Of a stretch of DNA of 49,163 nt, positions 24,516 through 33,940 are shown piece after piece. The stretch comes from Marinobacter sp. (GTDB lineage Bacteria > Pseudomonadota > Gammaproteobacteria > Pseudomonadales > Oleiphilaceae). The stretch's first letter is position 1, and each line of letters opens with the position of its first letter. The DNA lies in NCBI GenBank assembly GCA_018066865.1, contig JAGPVT010000022.1:1-49163 (forward strand), in the 5' to 3' direction. The notes beneath the pieces were generated by a model, which saw only the letters and a list, made by a program, of their open reading frames with translations, was not told where the DNA came from and did no database searches. Made by a program: the position numbers and the translations under genes.

Positions 24516-25568
24516 ATGAAACTCTTCAAGGCCCTCACCGGTATCGCCGGTGCGATTGCCCTTACAACGGGATCGGTATACGCAGACGACCTGCGTTGGA
24601 AAATGCCAGTCGCCTTCTCTACCAATCTCCCTGGTCTGGGTTCGCCTGCCGCCTGGGTTGCCGATAATCTAAACACTGCTTCCGACGGCAGTATCCAGGT
24701 TCGCGTCTATGAGCCCGGCAAGCTGGTTCCAGCTTTCGATATCCTACAGTCTGTTTCCGACGGCAAGGTTTCCGCAGGTTACACCTGGATCGGTTACGAC
24801 CAGGGTAAGGTGCCTGCGATTCCGCTGTTTGCGGCTGTACCCTTTGGCATGAAGCCCTGGGCCTACACCGGCTGGTACTACTACGGTGGTGGCCATGAAA
24901 TGTTGCAGGAAGTCTACGCCAACAAGGGCTTCAAAGTGCACGCGCAGCTGTGCGGCATTATCGGGCCTGAAACAGCTGGCTGGTATAAAGACAAGATCAA
25001 CACCCTGGAAGACTACAAAGGTCTGAAAATCCGTTTCGCCGGCCTCGGCGGCAAGGTTCTGGAAAAGCTGGGTGCCTCGGTCACCATGATGCCCGGCGGT
25101 GAGCTCTTTCAGGCGTTGGAAAAAGGCACAATCGATGCGACCGAATTTTCCATGCCTGCCATTGACCAGATTCTCGGATTCGACCAGGTGGTCAAGTACA
25201 ACCTCTTCCCCGGCTGGCATCAGCAGTTTACTGCCCAGTATATGCTGATCAACAAGGATGAGTGGAACAACGCGACCGATGCACAGAAAGCCCTGGTTGA
25301 AGCCTCCTGCACCGCCGCGACAACTCTGGCGCTGGCCGAAGGCGAGTACAAGAACGGCAAGGTTCTGGCCGGCTTCCAGGCTAAGGGTGTCAGCGCTGAC
25401 CAGATCCCCCGCGAGGTCCTGCAGGAGTTGAAGAAGGTTACCCAGGAAGTGCTGAAAGAAGAAGCTGCCAACGATGCTGACTTCAAACGCGTTTATGACA
25501 GCCAGAACGAGTTTATGGAGACCTACAAGGTGTGGGATTCACGCGCCTATGTTCCATCGGATCTTTAA
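24516..25568 (+). CDS. dctP: TRAP transporter substrate-binding protein DctP
   Basis: The periplasmic receptor of a TRAP uptake system. The 350-residue product has a signal peptide (about residues 1-24, ending SVYA-DD) and the DctP fold; the carboxylate-binding region is visible as GLKIRFAGLGGKVLEKLGASVTMMPGGELFQALEKG, where the Arg at KIRFAG normally binds the ligand's carboxyl group. I chose the ATG with AGGAG 8 nt upstream. Given the hydrolase and dehydrogenase around it, the ligand is probably 3-hydroxybutyrate or its short oligomers. Two hairpins separate it from dctQ. Confidence 0.9.
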   Translation: MKLFKALTGIAGAIALTTGSVYADDLRWKMPVAFSTNLPGLGSPAAWVADNLNTASDGSIQVRVYEPGKLVPAFDILQSVSDGKVSAGYTWIGYDQGKVPAIPLFAAVPFGMKPWAYTGWYYYGGGHEMLQEVYANKGFKVHAQLCGIIGPETAGWYKDKINTLEDYKGLKIRFAGLGGKVLEKLGASVTMMPGGELFQALEKGTIDATEFSMPAIDQILGFDQVVKYNLFPGWHQQFTAQYMLINKDEWNNATDAQKALVEASCTAATTLALAEGEYKNGKVLAGFQAKGVSADQIPREVLQELKKVTQEVLKEEAANDADFKRVYDSQNEFMETYKVWDSRAYVPSDL

Positions 25569-25585
25569 GATCCGGGGCTGACCCT

Positions 25586-25611
25586 GAGCATCGGATGAAA
25601 TTTCGATGCTC
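25586..25611 (+). other. First hairpin between dctP and dctQ
   Basis: An 8-bp perfect stem (GAGCATCG / CGATGCTC) with a 10-nt loop, 17 nt after the dctP stop. Together with the next hairpin it probably protects the dctP message or cuts transcription, so that the receptor is made in excess over the membrane subunits. Confidence 0.5.
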
Positions 25612-25624
25612 TCCGACCAAGTCT

Positions 25625-25652
25625 GGATGGCCCTTCGGGGCCGTCCTTGTTT
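25625..25652 (+). terminator. UUCG hairpin with short U-tract between dctP and dctQ
   Basis: The stem GGA-t-GGCCC / GGGCC-g-TCC is closed by a UUCG tetraloop and followed by TTGTTT. This is the form of a leaky intrinsic terminator inside the operon. dctQ starts 34 nt after it. Confidence 0.6.
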
Positions 25653-25686
25653 CGCAGCATAGGCTTTCTGAGCGGGGAATTATTCC

Positions 25687-26325
25687 ATGACGGTGTCTGA
25701 TCAAGGCTCACCGCAAAACTCGCGGGCATCGCTGCCCGACACCGGTGAATTTCTTCACCACCACACAGAGCTACCGACAACCCGGGTCAGTCAGCAGATG
25801 GACCGCGTGATTGCGGCAATCGGCAAGGCTGCGTCCTGGCTCTGGGTGGTGCTAACTGGAGTGATCATCTGGGCGGTGGTTGGCCGCTATGCCTTTGACC
25901 ATGGTTCTGTAACATTGGAAGAGGTCCAGTGGCACCTGGCCGGCATGGGCTGGCTGCTGGGACTGGCCTATACCCTCGTGGTCGATGATCACGTGAGAGT
26001 GGATGTACTCCACGAACGCATGTCCCTGAGACGTCAGGGCTGGGTTGAACTGCTCGGCCTGTTGTTCCTGTTGTTACCGTTTCTCGGTTTAGCGATATAC
26101 GAAATGATTCCTTATGCCTTCAGTTCCTGGCAACAGGGTGAAACCAGTCAGGCGCCTGCCGGGCTTCCATACCGCTGGGTACTCAAAGGTGTCGTGGCAT
26201 TGTCGTTTGTTCTTCTGGCTCTGGCTGCGCTATCCCGTTTGTTGAAAGTCACTGCACTGCTTTTCGGTTTTCCGAAGCCAATCCCTGTCAAGACCGGGAA
26301 AGACAAGAAAGAGGATGCGTCCTGA
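25687..26325 (+). CDS. dctQ: TRAP transporter small membrane subunit DctQ
   Basis: The four-helix subunit of the TRAP permease. The 212-residue product has helices at about residues 50-70, 85-105, 120-140 and 170-195 and the family block EEVQWHLAGMGWLLGLAYTL followed by DDHVRVDV. The N-terminal polar extension of about 38 residues is longer than usual; another start is possible at the ATG at 25798, but the first ATG has a GGGGA site. Its stop shares one base with the dctM start (TGATG). Confidence 0.9.
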   Translation: MTVSDQGSPQNSRASLPDTGEFLHHHTELPTTRVSQQMDRVIAAIGKAASWLWVVLTGVIIWAVVGRYAFDHGSVTLEEVQWHLAGMGWLLGLAYTLVVDDHVRVDVLHERMSLRRQGWVELLGLLFLLLPFLGLAIYEMIPYAFSSWQQGETSQAPAGLPYRWVLKGVVALSFVLLALAALSRLLKVTALLFGFPKPIPVKTGKDKKEDAS

Positions 26326-27689
26326 TGGAGCTTGAAACCCTGTTTGTAATCGGTATGTTCCTGACGTTCGGGGCGTTATTGATGACCGGCTTTCCGGTTG
26401 CCTGGGTGCTGGGCGGCACCGCAGTCATCTGGACGTTAGTCGGTGTAGTGGCCGTTGAAAATTTTGGTGCCAATCTCTGGTTCGACTATGCCTCCTCTAT
26501 GGGGCTCATGCCCGAGCGGGTATGGAAAGTCGTAAACAGCGAGACCCTTGTGGCTCTGCCCATGTTCATCTTCATGGGCATCATGCTTGACCAGTCTGGT
26601 GTCGCCGAGCGACTGATGAACAGCATGGTGAAGCTGTTTGGCGCGGTTCGCGGCGGATATGCGGTAACGGTGATTATTATTGGCGTACTGTTGGCAGCCA
26701 CCACCGGTATCATTGGTGCTTCGGTCGTGTTGTTGGGCATGCTCTCTTTGCCAGTGATGATGGAGAACAAGTACGACAAGGGGTTTGCCGTGGGCACTGC
26801 CTGTGCCACCGGCACCCTCGGGATCCTGATTCCTCCTTCCATCATGCTGGTGCTGATGGCTGACCGGTTGGCGGTTCCGGAAGCCTCGGTGGGTGATCTG
26901 TTCATGGGAGCATTCTTGCCTGGCTTGCTGCTGGGTGCGATGTACGTTGCCTATGCCATCATCCGCCCCATGCTGCAGCCGCACATTGCGCCTGTGCCTG
27001 AGGGTACTGAGAAAGTATCCTGGAGTATTGTCTGGGAAGTAGCCAAGGCCGTTCTGCCCACGGCTGCGCTGATTCTCGGTGTGCTTGGTTCTATTTTTGC
27101 CGGTATAGCCACGCCCACGGAAGCTTCCGGTGTCGGCGCCCTGGGTGCTCTTTTGCTGGCTGTGATGGCAAGACGACTGAACATGGAAGTGCTCCGCTCA
27201 TCAATACAACAAACCACCCGCACGTCTGCGTTTATATTTGCAATTTTCCTTGGTGCGACGGCCTTCTCTGTTGTGTTGCGGGGGCTTGGTGGCGACGAGG
27301 TGATCAAAGATGCGCTGCTGGGGCTGCCATTCGGGCCCTATGGTGTGGTGTTGAGCATTCTTTTCGCGGTGTTCCTGCTTGGTTTCTTCCTCGATTGGGT
27401 TGAGATCACTCTGATTATTCTTCCGTTGGTAGCACCGGTTGTCCAACATCTGGAATTTAACCTGGTGTGGTTCACCATACTCTTTGCAATGTGCCTGCAG
27501 ACGTCGTTCCTGACGCCACCGGTAGGCTTTGCGCTGTTCTACATCAAGGGCGTGGCGCCACCGGAAATCACGGTAATCGACATCTACAAGGGCGTCATGC
27601 CCTTTATCATTATTCAGCTGATAGCGTTGGCGATCGTATTCCTGGTGCCCGAGATCGCAACCTGGCTGCCCAGCGTGGCTTACGACTAA
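26325..27689 (+). CDS. dctM: TRAP transporter large membrane subunit DctM
   Basis: The sodium-coupled transport subunit, 454 residues, with about twelve helices. Family signs include ALPMFIFMGIMLDQSGVAERL, the GTACATGTLGILIPPSIMLVLMAD block with the helical hairpin IPPS, and the second hairpin near LQTSFLTPPVGFALFYIKGVAP. It is slightly longer than the common 425-440 residues because of an extended region after the first helix (IWTLVGVVAVENFG). It overlaps dctQ by one base; bdhA follows after 12 nt with a strong AAGGAG site. Confidence 0.94.
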   Translation: MELETLFVIGMFLTFGALLMTGFPVAWVLGGTAVIWTLVGVVAVENFGANLWFDYASSMGLMPERVWKVVNSETLVALPMFIFMGIMLDQSGVAERLMNSMVKLFGAVRGGYAVTVIIIGVLLAATTGIIGASVVLLGMLSLPVMMENKYDKGFAVGTACATGTLGILIPPSIMLVLMADRLAVPEASVGDLFMGAFLPGLLLGAMYVAYAIIRPMLQPHIAPVPEGTEKVSWSIVWEVAKAVLPTAALILGVLGSIFAGIATPTEASGVGALGALLLAVMARRLNMEVLRSSIQQTTRTSAFIFAIFLGATAFSVVLRGLGGDEVIKDALLGLPFGPYGVVLSILFAVFLLGFFLDWVEITLIILPLVAPVVQHLEFNLVWFTILFAMCLQTSFLTPPVGFALFYIKGVAPPEITVIDIYKGVMPFIIIQLIALAIVFLVPEIATWLPSVAYD

Positions 27690-27701
27690 GGAGATAAAAC
27701 C

Positions 27702-28481
27702 ATGCGTCTAGAAAAACGGATTGCGCTGATTACCGGGGCGGGGCGTGGCATCGGCCGCGCAATCGCCGAGCACTATGGCCGTGAAGGTGCTCGCGTTGCG
27801 GTCGCGGATCTTACGCTGGAAAGCGCACAAGAGGCCGTTGACGCCATAGAAAAAGCCGGCGGCACAGCGATGGCTCTGGCCATGGACGTGACGGATGAAG
27901 CTGCAGTCGATGCAGGTGTTGCCGCCATTGTGGAAGCCTGGGGCGGCCTCGACATCGCTGTCGCCAATGCCGGTATCCAGCACATAGACCCGGTGCACAA
28001 ACTGGCGTATGCGGACTGGCGCCGGGTGATCAACGTGCACCTGGATGGCGCCTTTCTGGTAACCCGGGCCGCGCTCAAGCAGATGTACGCCAGCGGCGGG
28101 GGCACTATGCTGTACATGGGGTCTGTGCATTCGCTGGAGGCTTCGCCTCTGAAGTCGCCTTATGTGGCAGCAAAACACGGTATGTTGGGGTTGTGCCGTG
28201 CAGTTGCAAAAGAAGGTGCCGAACATGGTGTGCGCAGTAATATTATCTGCCCGGGCTTTGTGAGAACGCCGCTGGTAGATAAACAGATTCCGGAACAGGC
28301 AAAAGAGCTTGGACTTTCTGAAGAGGAAGTTATCAGCAAGGTCATGCTGAAGAACACAGTGGACGGCGAGTTCACTACGCTGGAAGATGTTTCCGAAACG
28401 GCCGTACATCTTGCGGCCTTTCCTTCGGCCGCCCTCACTGGCCAATCTATTGTTGTCAGCCACGGCTGGCACATACAGTAA
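27702..28481 (+). CDS. bdhA: D-3-hydroxybutyrate dehydrogenase
   Basis: Oxidises D-3-hydroxybutyrate to acetoacetate with NAD. The 259-residue short-chain dehydrogenase has the cofactor loop TGAGRGIG (about residues 11-18), NAG in [12 protein letters not shown], and the catalytic Ser141-Tyr154-Lys158. The substrate lid [26 protein letters not shown] matches the 3HB dehydrogenase subgroup rather than general reductases. It is the last intact gene of the TRAP operon and consumes what the transporter brings in. Confidence 0.94.
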   Translation: MRLEKRIALITGAGRGIGRAIAEHYGREGARVAVADLTLESAQEAVDAIEKAGGTAMALAMDVTDEAAVDAGVAAIVEAWGGLDIAVANAGIQHIDPVHKLAYADWRRVINVHLDGAFLVTRAALKQMYASGGGTMLYMGSVHSLEASPLKSPYVAAKHGMLGLCRAVAKEGAEHGVRSNIICPGFVRTPLVDKQIPEQAKELGLSEEEVISKVMLKNTVDGEFTTLEDVSETAVHLAAFPSAALTGQSIVVSHGWHIQ

Positions 28482-28497
28482 GCAACAGGAGCGACGG

Positions 28498-28900
28498 ATG
28501 AGCCTTACAGAACAATCACCCGTAGTCTGGTCTCCCACTTAGGCGACGCTGGACAAGTCCCATATGGGCCGGTTTAAAACGTAGCTTGAAGGCCAGGGTT
28601 ATGGCCCCTTTGCGGATTATCACGCACTGCACCGCCGGCCTGCTGGTCAATCACGCCAAAGAACTTATGCTGCGCGGTGACGTAGGCCCGGAAGATCGCT
28701 TCCTCTACTTCACCACCTGCGGCTGCTTTGTCGGTTCCACTCCACTGCTACCCGTACGCCGGGGCGAAATCCAGTGCAGCTTGCTGGGCGTCGACGCTAT
28801 AGCGTACGGAGAAGATGGCAGCCCCGTCGAACAGGACCGAGGTGAACTTGTCTGCCGCCAGCCTTTGCCCTCCATGCCCGTCGCCCAAGCGCCACAGTGA
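28498..28900 (+). pseudogene. Decayed acetoacetyl-CoA synthetase remnant
   Basis: Three pieces of an acetoacetyl-CoA synthetase (normally about 650 residues) in the right order within 400 bp. Piece 1 starts at an ATG with AGGAG and reads VVWSPT-stop-ATLDKSHMGRF, then LEGQGYGPFADYHALH, with two in-frame TAG codons. Piece 2, in another frame, reads HCTAGLLVNHAKELMLRGD then RFLYFTTCG, the conserved central block; over 200 residues before it are lost. Piece 3 continues in that frame as CFVGSTPLLPVRRGEIQC and GELVCRQPLPSMPV; about 100 residues are lost between pieces 2 and 3, and the C-terminal part after it is gone. The intact gene would have followed bdhA and activated acetoacetate. Assignment is from remembered family motifs. 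Confidence 0.85.
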
Positions 28901-29040
28901 TGTGCTTGAGCGGGTTTTGGGAGGCGTTAATTTCGACGCTTTACTCCCAGGCCCGAAGAGCAAAATGTTAGAAAGTTTCGTAAATTCCCACCACATAACC
29001 ACACTGTCACCGAAGATCAGGGGTTTTTAGTCCGTTCTTA

Positions 29041-29085
29041 TACTAAGATCGTAACCCGAGATTACAAAAAAATGGTATCTTAGTA
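29041..29085. promoter_or_regulatory. Inverted repeat upstream of isocitrate dehydrogenase
   Basis: TACTAAGAT (29041-29049) and ATCTTAGTA (29077-29085) are perfect 9-bp complements with a 27-nt AT-rich spacer, about 107 nt before the gene. They may be paired binding sites or a scar of an inserted element. The stretch from the pseudogene end (28901) to 29191 holds no other feature that I can support. Confidence 0.45.
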
Positions 29086-29191
29086 GACCAATTAAAAGCT
29101 CCAAAATCAGTCATTGCAAAGATCAGGCGCCCAAAAAGCGCAGGATCACGCCATGACCGTCCTGAACCCACCTATAAGCCTGAGGACGAAA

Positions 29192-31435
29192 ATGACATCA
29201 TCCAAAGCTAAGATCGTTTACACACTGACCGATGAGGCGCCAGCCCTCGCTACACGGTCACTTCTTCCGATTCTGGAAACCTACGCCAAGCCGGCTGGCA
29301 TTGAATTCGAAACCAGCGATATATCCCTGGCGGCCAGGATTCTCGCGACCTTCCCGGAGTACCTGGAAGAGAATCAGCGGGTTCCGGATGCCCTTGCAGA
29401 GCTGGGCGAGTACACCAAAGACCCCGACGCCAACATCATCAAGCTGCCGAACATTTCTGCCTCGATACCGCAGTTGCGCGCAGCCATTAAAGAACTGAAT
29501 GATCAGGGTTACAAGGTTCCTGAATACAAGGAGAACCCTGAAACCGACGAAGAAAAAGACATCACAGCCCGCTACGCCAAAGTACTGGGCAGCGCCGTGA
29601 ACCCGGTTCTGCGTGAAGGCAACTCCGACCGTCGGGCACCAGCCGCCGTCAAAGCCTTCGCACGCAAATATCCCCACACTATGGGTGATTGGAGCCCGGC
29701 TTCACGTACCCATGTAGCACACATGCGTGGTGGCGATTTTTACTCCAACGAACAGTCCCTGACCCTCGACAAGGCGACCAACGCCCGTATCGTTTTCGAG
29801 AACAAAAGCGGCAAGCAGACCGTGCTCAAATCCGATTTGCCCCTGCTGGAAGGCGAAGTGCTCGACGGCATGTTCATGAGCAAGAAAGCGCTCTGCAAAT
29901 TCTTCGAAGATGTCATCGAAGATTGCGAAAAGACCGGTGTGATGTTTTCCCTGCACGTCAAAGCCACCATGATGAAAATCTCCCACCCGATCGTGTTCGG
30001 TCACGCGGTGAAGATTTACTACAAAGAGCTGTTTGATCAGTACGGCGACCTGTTCGAAGAAATCGGTGTAAACCCGAACAACGGCCTGTCTTCCGTACTT
30101 GAGAAAATCAAGTTGCTGCCGGAATCCAAGCAGGAAGAAATCCAGGAAGCTCTGCACAAAACCTACGAGCACCGCCCGGAAATCGCTATGGTTGACACCG
30201 TCAAAGGTATCACCAACCTGCACATGCCGAGCGACGTGATTGTTGACGCCTCCATGCCTGCAATGATCCGCAACTCCGGTAAAATGTGGGCCCGAGATGG
30301 CAAGCTCAAGGACACCAAGGCCGTTATGCCGGAGTCCACCTACGCCACCATCTATCAGGAAGCGATTAACTTCTGTAAGACTCACGGTGCATTCGATCCC
30401 ACCACTATGGGTACAGTGCCAAACGTAGGTCTGATGGCGCAGAAAGCCGAAGAGTATGGCTCCCACGACAAGACCTTCGAAATCCAGGAAGACGGTATTG
30501 TGCGTGTGGTTGCCGAAGATGGCACTGTTCTGACCGAGCACAACGTGGAACAGGGCGATATCTGGCGCGCGTGCCAGACCAAAGACCTGCCGATCCGCGA
30601 CTGGGTCAAGCTGGCGGTTAATCGCGCCCGCGCTACCGGCACGCCTGCTGTGTTCTGGCTGGACGACGAGCGTGCTCACGATGCCGAGCTGATCAAGAAG
30701 GTTCATACGTACCTTAAAGATCATGACACCGAGGGTCTCCATATCCGTATCGAGTCGCCCGTTCGCGCCATTCGCTGGACCATGGAGCGCCTGATTCGTG
30801 GCCTGGATACCATCTCTGTAACCGGCAACGTGCTGCGTGACTACCTTACCGACCTGTTCCCGATTCTGGAGCTGGGTACCAGCGCCAAAATGCTGTCAAT
30901 TGTTCCCCTGCTGAACGGTGGTGGGCTCTACGAAACCGGCGCTGGCGGTTCTGCACCCAAGCACGTGCAGCAATTGCTGCAGGAAGACCATCTGCGCTGG
31001 GATTCGCTGGGCGAGTTCCTTGCTATTGCCGTGTCGTTGGATGAACTGGGTGAGAAACACGACAATCATCGTGCACGCCTGCTGGGTCAGACTCTCGACA
31101 CAGCCACCGAGCGTCTGCTGGAAAACAACCAGTCGCCTTCTCGCGTGACCGGTGAGCTGGATAACCGTGGCAGTCACTTCCATCTTGCCCGCTACTGGGC
31201 AGAGGAGTTGGCAAGCCAGGATAGCGACAAGGAACTCAAAGAGTTCTTCACTAAAATGTCGGCACAGCTGGAAGAAAACAAGGACAAGATCCTGGAGGAA
31301 ATGAGCGTTGTCCAGGGTCATCCGGCGGATATCGGCGGCTATTACCACCCACCTGCGGAGAAGGTGAAGGCGGTCATGCAGCCGAGTGAAACTCTCAACC
31401 GGATTATGGAAGATGCCCGCGCATCGGTGAAATAA
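29192..31435 (+). CDS. Monomeric NADP-dependent isocitrate dehydrogenase
   Basis: Oxidises isocitrate to 2-oxoglutarate in the citric acid cycle. The 747-residue product is the large monomeric type (IDH-II), common in marine gammaproteobacteria, not the dimeric Icd. Recognisable blocks are [44 protein letters not shown], and [18 protein letters not shown] near the C-terminus. I use the ATG at 29192, with GAGGA 5 nt before it; an ATG 13 codons upstream lacks a ribosome site and would add a non-conserved leader. An intrinsic terminator follows. Confidence 0.95.
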   Translation: MTSSKAKIVYTLTDEAPALATRSLLPILETYAKPAGIEFETSDISLAARILATFPEYLEENQRVPDALAELGEYTKDPDANIIKLPNISASIPQLRAAIKELNDQGYKVPEYKENPETDEEKDITARYAKVLGSAVNPVLREGNSDRRAPAAVKAFARKYPHTMGDWSPASRTHVAHMRGGDFYSNEQSLTLDKATNARIVFENKSGKQTVLKSDLPLLEGEVLDGMFMSKKALCKFFEDVIEDCEKTGVMFSLHVKATMMKISHPIVFGHAVKIYYKELFDQYGDLFEEIGVNPNNGLSSVLEKIKLLPESKQEEIQEALHKTYEHRPEIAMVDTVKGITNLHMPSDVIVDASMPAMIRNSGKMWARDGKLKDTKAVMPESTYATIYQEAINFCKTHGAFDPTTMGTVPNVGLMAQKAEEYGSHDKTFEIQEDGIVRVVAEDGTVLTEHNVEQGDIWRACQTKDLPIRDWVKLAVNRARATGTPAVFWLDDERAHDAELIKKVHTYLKDHDTEGLHIRIESPVRAIRWTMERLIRGLDTISVTGNVLRDYLTDLFPILELGTSAKMLSIVPLLNGGGLYETGAGGSAPKHVQQLLQEDHLRWDSLGEFLAIAVSLDELGEKHDNHRARLLGQTLDTATERLLENNQSPSRVTGELDNRGSHFHLARYWAEELASQDSDKELKEFFTKMSAQLEENKDKILEEMSVVQGHPADIGGYYHPPAEKVKAVMQPSETLNRIMEDARASVK

Positions 31436-31483
31436 TCCCGGACGGCACCCGGGCACTTCGCCCGGGGCTGCCTGAGACAGAAG

Positions 31484-31520
31484 CCCGGAAAGCCTGTAAC
31501 ACAGCTCTCCGGGTTTTTTT
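31484..31520 (+). terminator. Rho-independent terminator of isocitrate dehydrogenase
   Basis: CCCGGA (31484-31489) pairs with TCCGGG (31508-31513), followed by seven Ts (31514-31520). A GC-rich hairpin (GCCCGGG type, about 31449-31466) precedes it. It ends at the last codon of the convergent YbaK gene. Confidence 0.75.
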
Positions 31521-31989
31521 ATGCCTGCTGCAGCGGCACCAATTGCCCGCCGGTCAGCCGGGCCAGATCTTCGGGTGAAAGCTCAATCTCCAGCCCGCGG
31601 CGGCCAGCGCTGACGTAGATAGTGTCAAAGGCCTCTGCAGAGGCGTCAATCAAGGTTTTCAGGCGGTTCTTCTGGCCCAGGGGGCTAACGCCTCCCAGCA
31701 CGTAACCGGTGCGGCGCTGGACTTCCTGCGGGTCCGCCATGCTTGCTTTCTTTCCGCCGGCAGCCTTGGCGATCAGCTTCATGCTCAGCATGCCGGTGAC
31801 CGGGACCACGCCGACTACTAGCGTTTTGCCATCAACAGAGACCACCAGAGTTTTGAATATCCGGGATGGATCAACACCCAGCTTTTCTGCCGCCTCGTTG
31901 CCGTACCCGGCACTGGAAGAGTCGTGCTCATACTCATGGATATTGTGAAAAATGCCGGCTTTACTGGCCGCATCAATGCCGGGCGTCAT
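31519..31989 (-). CDS. ybaK: Cys-tRNA(Pro) deacylase YbaK/EbsC
   Basis: Clears cysteine wrongly loaded on tRNA-Pro. The 156-residue product fits the YbaK family in length and motifs: IFKTLVV with the active-site lysine, VPVTGMLSMKLIAKAAGGKKASMA, and the GYVLGGVSPLGQKNRLKTLID block. The ATG has AGGAG at a normal distance (caggagcattct). It is a single gene, convergent with isocitrate dehydrogenase and divergent from the serine hydrolase. Confidence 0.93.
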   Translation of the reverse strand: MTPGIDAASKAGIFHNIHEYEHDSSSAGYGNEAAEKLGVDPSRIFKTLVVSVDGKTLVVGVVPVTGMLSMKLIAKAAGGKKASMADPQEVQRRTGYVLGGVSPLGQKNRLKTLIDASAEAFDTIYVSAGRRGLEIELSPEDLARLTGGQLVPLQQA

Positions 31990-32101
31990 AGAATGCTCCT
32001 GAAATCGTTGGTTTTTCTAATGGTCAACGGTCTATGATAACTTCAGAGTTAGCCAGCTCGAAGACAGAATAAAAACAGTCACCAATACCAAGGTGTACCC
32101 G

Positions 32102-33388
32102 ATGAACCCAATAGCCCGTCGTGCACTGCACAGCTGCAAGGTCCCCAAGGATCTATCCAGCGTTACTCACCGCGATGCCGCGGGCGAAAAGCCGGAAGCG
32201 GCTGGCGTTGATACCCGCACGATAGACACTATCTGGAAAAGCGTCGAAGCCTTGTATCGCACGGGTGTTCACCCAGGCATCCAGATATCCGTGCGCCACC
32301 GCGGTGAGCAGATACTGCACCGGGCGATTGGCCATGCCAGCGGCAACGGCCCCCATGAGCCTGCCGGCACACCTAAAATAGCCATGACCACAGACACGCC
32401 CATCTGTTACTTCTCTGCCTCCAAGGCGGTTACTGCTTTGCTGGTGCACATGCTGGTCGAGCAGGGGTTGGTTAATCTGATGGATCCTGTGTCCTATTAT
32501 TGCCCGGAGTTTGCCACGAACGGTAAACGGACCATTACTGTGCATCAGATTTTGTCTCACAGGGGCGGAATTCCCGCGATTCCCAACGAAACTCCGATTG
32601 ATGTTTTGTGGAACCAGGATGAGATCTGGCGCTTGCTGTGTGAGGCCAGAGCGGTTGAAGTAAACGGCTCCAAGGTCGCCTATCATGCAATAACCGGCGG
32701 CTATGTACTGCAGCGCGTACTTGAAAAGGTAACCGGTGACTCCATCGAAAACTACCTGGATAGACACCTGCGTCAGCCCATGGGCATGAAGTGGTTCACC
32801 TATGGCATTCAGTCTGAGAACCTGCATGAACTGGCCACCAACTACGCCACTGGCCCCACACCGCGCTTTCCTGTGTCCTGGGTTGTCAACCGCGCGCTTG
32901 GCGGTGATATCTCCACAGTGGCGCAGGTGACAAACGATCCACGCTTTCAGGAAGCTGTGATTCCGGCGGGCAATTTGTGCGGCACGGCCGAGGAAATGGG
33001 GCGGTTCTTCCAGATGATGCTTAATGGAGGTACCTGGAATGGCAAGCGTATCTGCAGCGAAATCACCGTTCGCCGTGCCATTCAGCAGTTCGGTTCGTTA
33101 CAGATTGACCGCACCATGATGATTCCCATGCGTTTCAGTGCCGGCATGATGCTGGGCGGCAATCCAGTTGGCTTGTGGGGGCAAAAAAGTCGCTACGCGT
33201 TCGGGCATGTGGGGCTGATCAACAAGCTCTGCTGGGCAGATGCCGCCCGGGATATCTCCGTAAGCCTGCTCAACACCGGGTTTCCTATTGTGGGGCATCA
33301 CATACCTGCGCTGTGCAAGTTTGTTTATACCATTGCCAGTCAGTTCCCATTTCGCCCGGAAAGCGAGCGCCCTGTGGTCGCCGCCTGA
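32102..33388 (+). CDS. Beta-lactamase-family serine hydrolase
   Basis: A 428-residue class C-like serine hydrolase (beta-lactamase/esterase fold). The SxxK active site reads S105-A-S-K108 (YFSASKAVTALL). It is followed by ILSHRGGIPAIP, typical of EstB-like esterases, and a YHAITGGYVLQRVLEKVTG block with the Tyr motif. No signal peptide is evident, so it is probably cytoplasmic and more likely an esterase than a resistance enzyme. I use the ATG at 32102, 8 nt after AAGG; a GTG three codons earlier overlaps that site. Confidence 0.87.
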   Translation: MNPIARRALHSCKVPKDLSSVTHRDAAGEKPEAAGVDTRTIDTIWKSVEALYRTGVHPGIQISVRHRGEQILHRAIGHASGNGPHEPAGTPKIAMTTDTPICYFSASKAVTALLVHMLVEQGLVNLMDPVSYYCPEFATNGKRTITVHQILSHRGGIPAIPNETPIDVLWNQDEIWRLLCEARAVEVNGSKVAYHAITGGYVLQRVLEKVTGDSIENYLDRHLRQPMGMKWFTYGIQSENLHELATNYATGPTPRFPVSWVVNRALGGDISTVAQVTNDPRFQEAVIPAGNLCGTAEEMGRFFQMMLNGGTWNGKRICSEITVRRAIQQFGSLQIDRTMMIPMRFSAGMMLGGNPVGLWGQKSRYAFGHVGLINKLCWADAARDISVSLLNTGFPIVGHHIPALCKFVYTIASQFPFRPESERPVVAA

Positions 33389-33400
33389 AGCGACGACCAT

Positions 33401-33745
33401 TCACAGGGTTCTTAGCTGGGCCTCCAGAATGCCAAGCACGGATGACAGAATATCGCGGAAGTCCGTTAGCGTCTGAGTGCGCTGGATAACGTCCTCGCGG
33501 CTCTCGTCCAGCTTTTCAAGCTTCGGCACAACCCGGCGAATGCCTTCAGTGATCACCTCATAAGGATAGTGGTGATCCTGAATACTGAGCTTGTTTATCT
33601 CGGACACTTCCTGGCTGAAAATACTGATGATGTCGTACAGCATGTCCTTGTGCTGGATGCTGGCGGCTTCCCAGTATGCGTCGTCCAGCAGTTCAAGTAG
33701 GGAGAGATATTCCCTCAGGGTATCGGCAACGGATGTCTGGCTCAT
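33401..33745 (-). CDS. Small helical protein of unknown function
   Basis: A 114-residue, wholly helical, acidic protein with no signal or membrane segment. Leucines and charged residues alternate through VADTLREYLSLLELLDDAYWEA and VVPKLEKLDESREDVIQRTQTL, suggesting a helical bundle or coiled coil. I do not recognise the family. It is convergent with the serine hydrolase (12 nt) and divergent from the next small gene. Confidence 0.6.
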   Translation of the reverse strand: MSQTSVADTLREYLSLLELLDDAYWEAASIQHKDMLYDIISIFSQEVSEINKLSIQDHHYPYEVITEGIRRVVPKLEKLDESREDVIQRTQTLTDFRDILSSVLGILEAQLRTL

Positions 33746-33940
33746 AAACAATCCCGGTAGCTGGAAAAGAAACAGTCAGGAGAACTATAGCAGCGGATTC
33801 GTCGGGATTCTCTGGGCGCCTGCTCTGTTGCTGGATAATGACGTAAAAATGAAAACGTATTCATTCGTTGCGTTTTGTCGGACAGTTGTGCAAACTGCAC
33901 TCTGATAAAGGAACTGCCGCCACTCAATGGATGAGAGACA

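Noticed and set aside
28748..29030. Overlapping open frames of 70-85 codons on both strands after the fossil synthetase.
   Set aside because: They lack ribosome sites and recognisable protein character, and they run across the pseudogene; probably chance frames.
29702..30742. Long open frame (over 340 codons) antisense to isocitrate dehydrogenase.
   Set aside because: It lies wholly within a well-supported gene and its protein is low in recognisable structure; it is a codon-bias shadow.
31449..31470. GC-rich hairpin just before the isocitrate dehydrogenase terminator as a separate terminator.
   Set aside because: No U-run follows it; the next hairpin with seven Ts is the better candidate.
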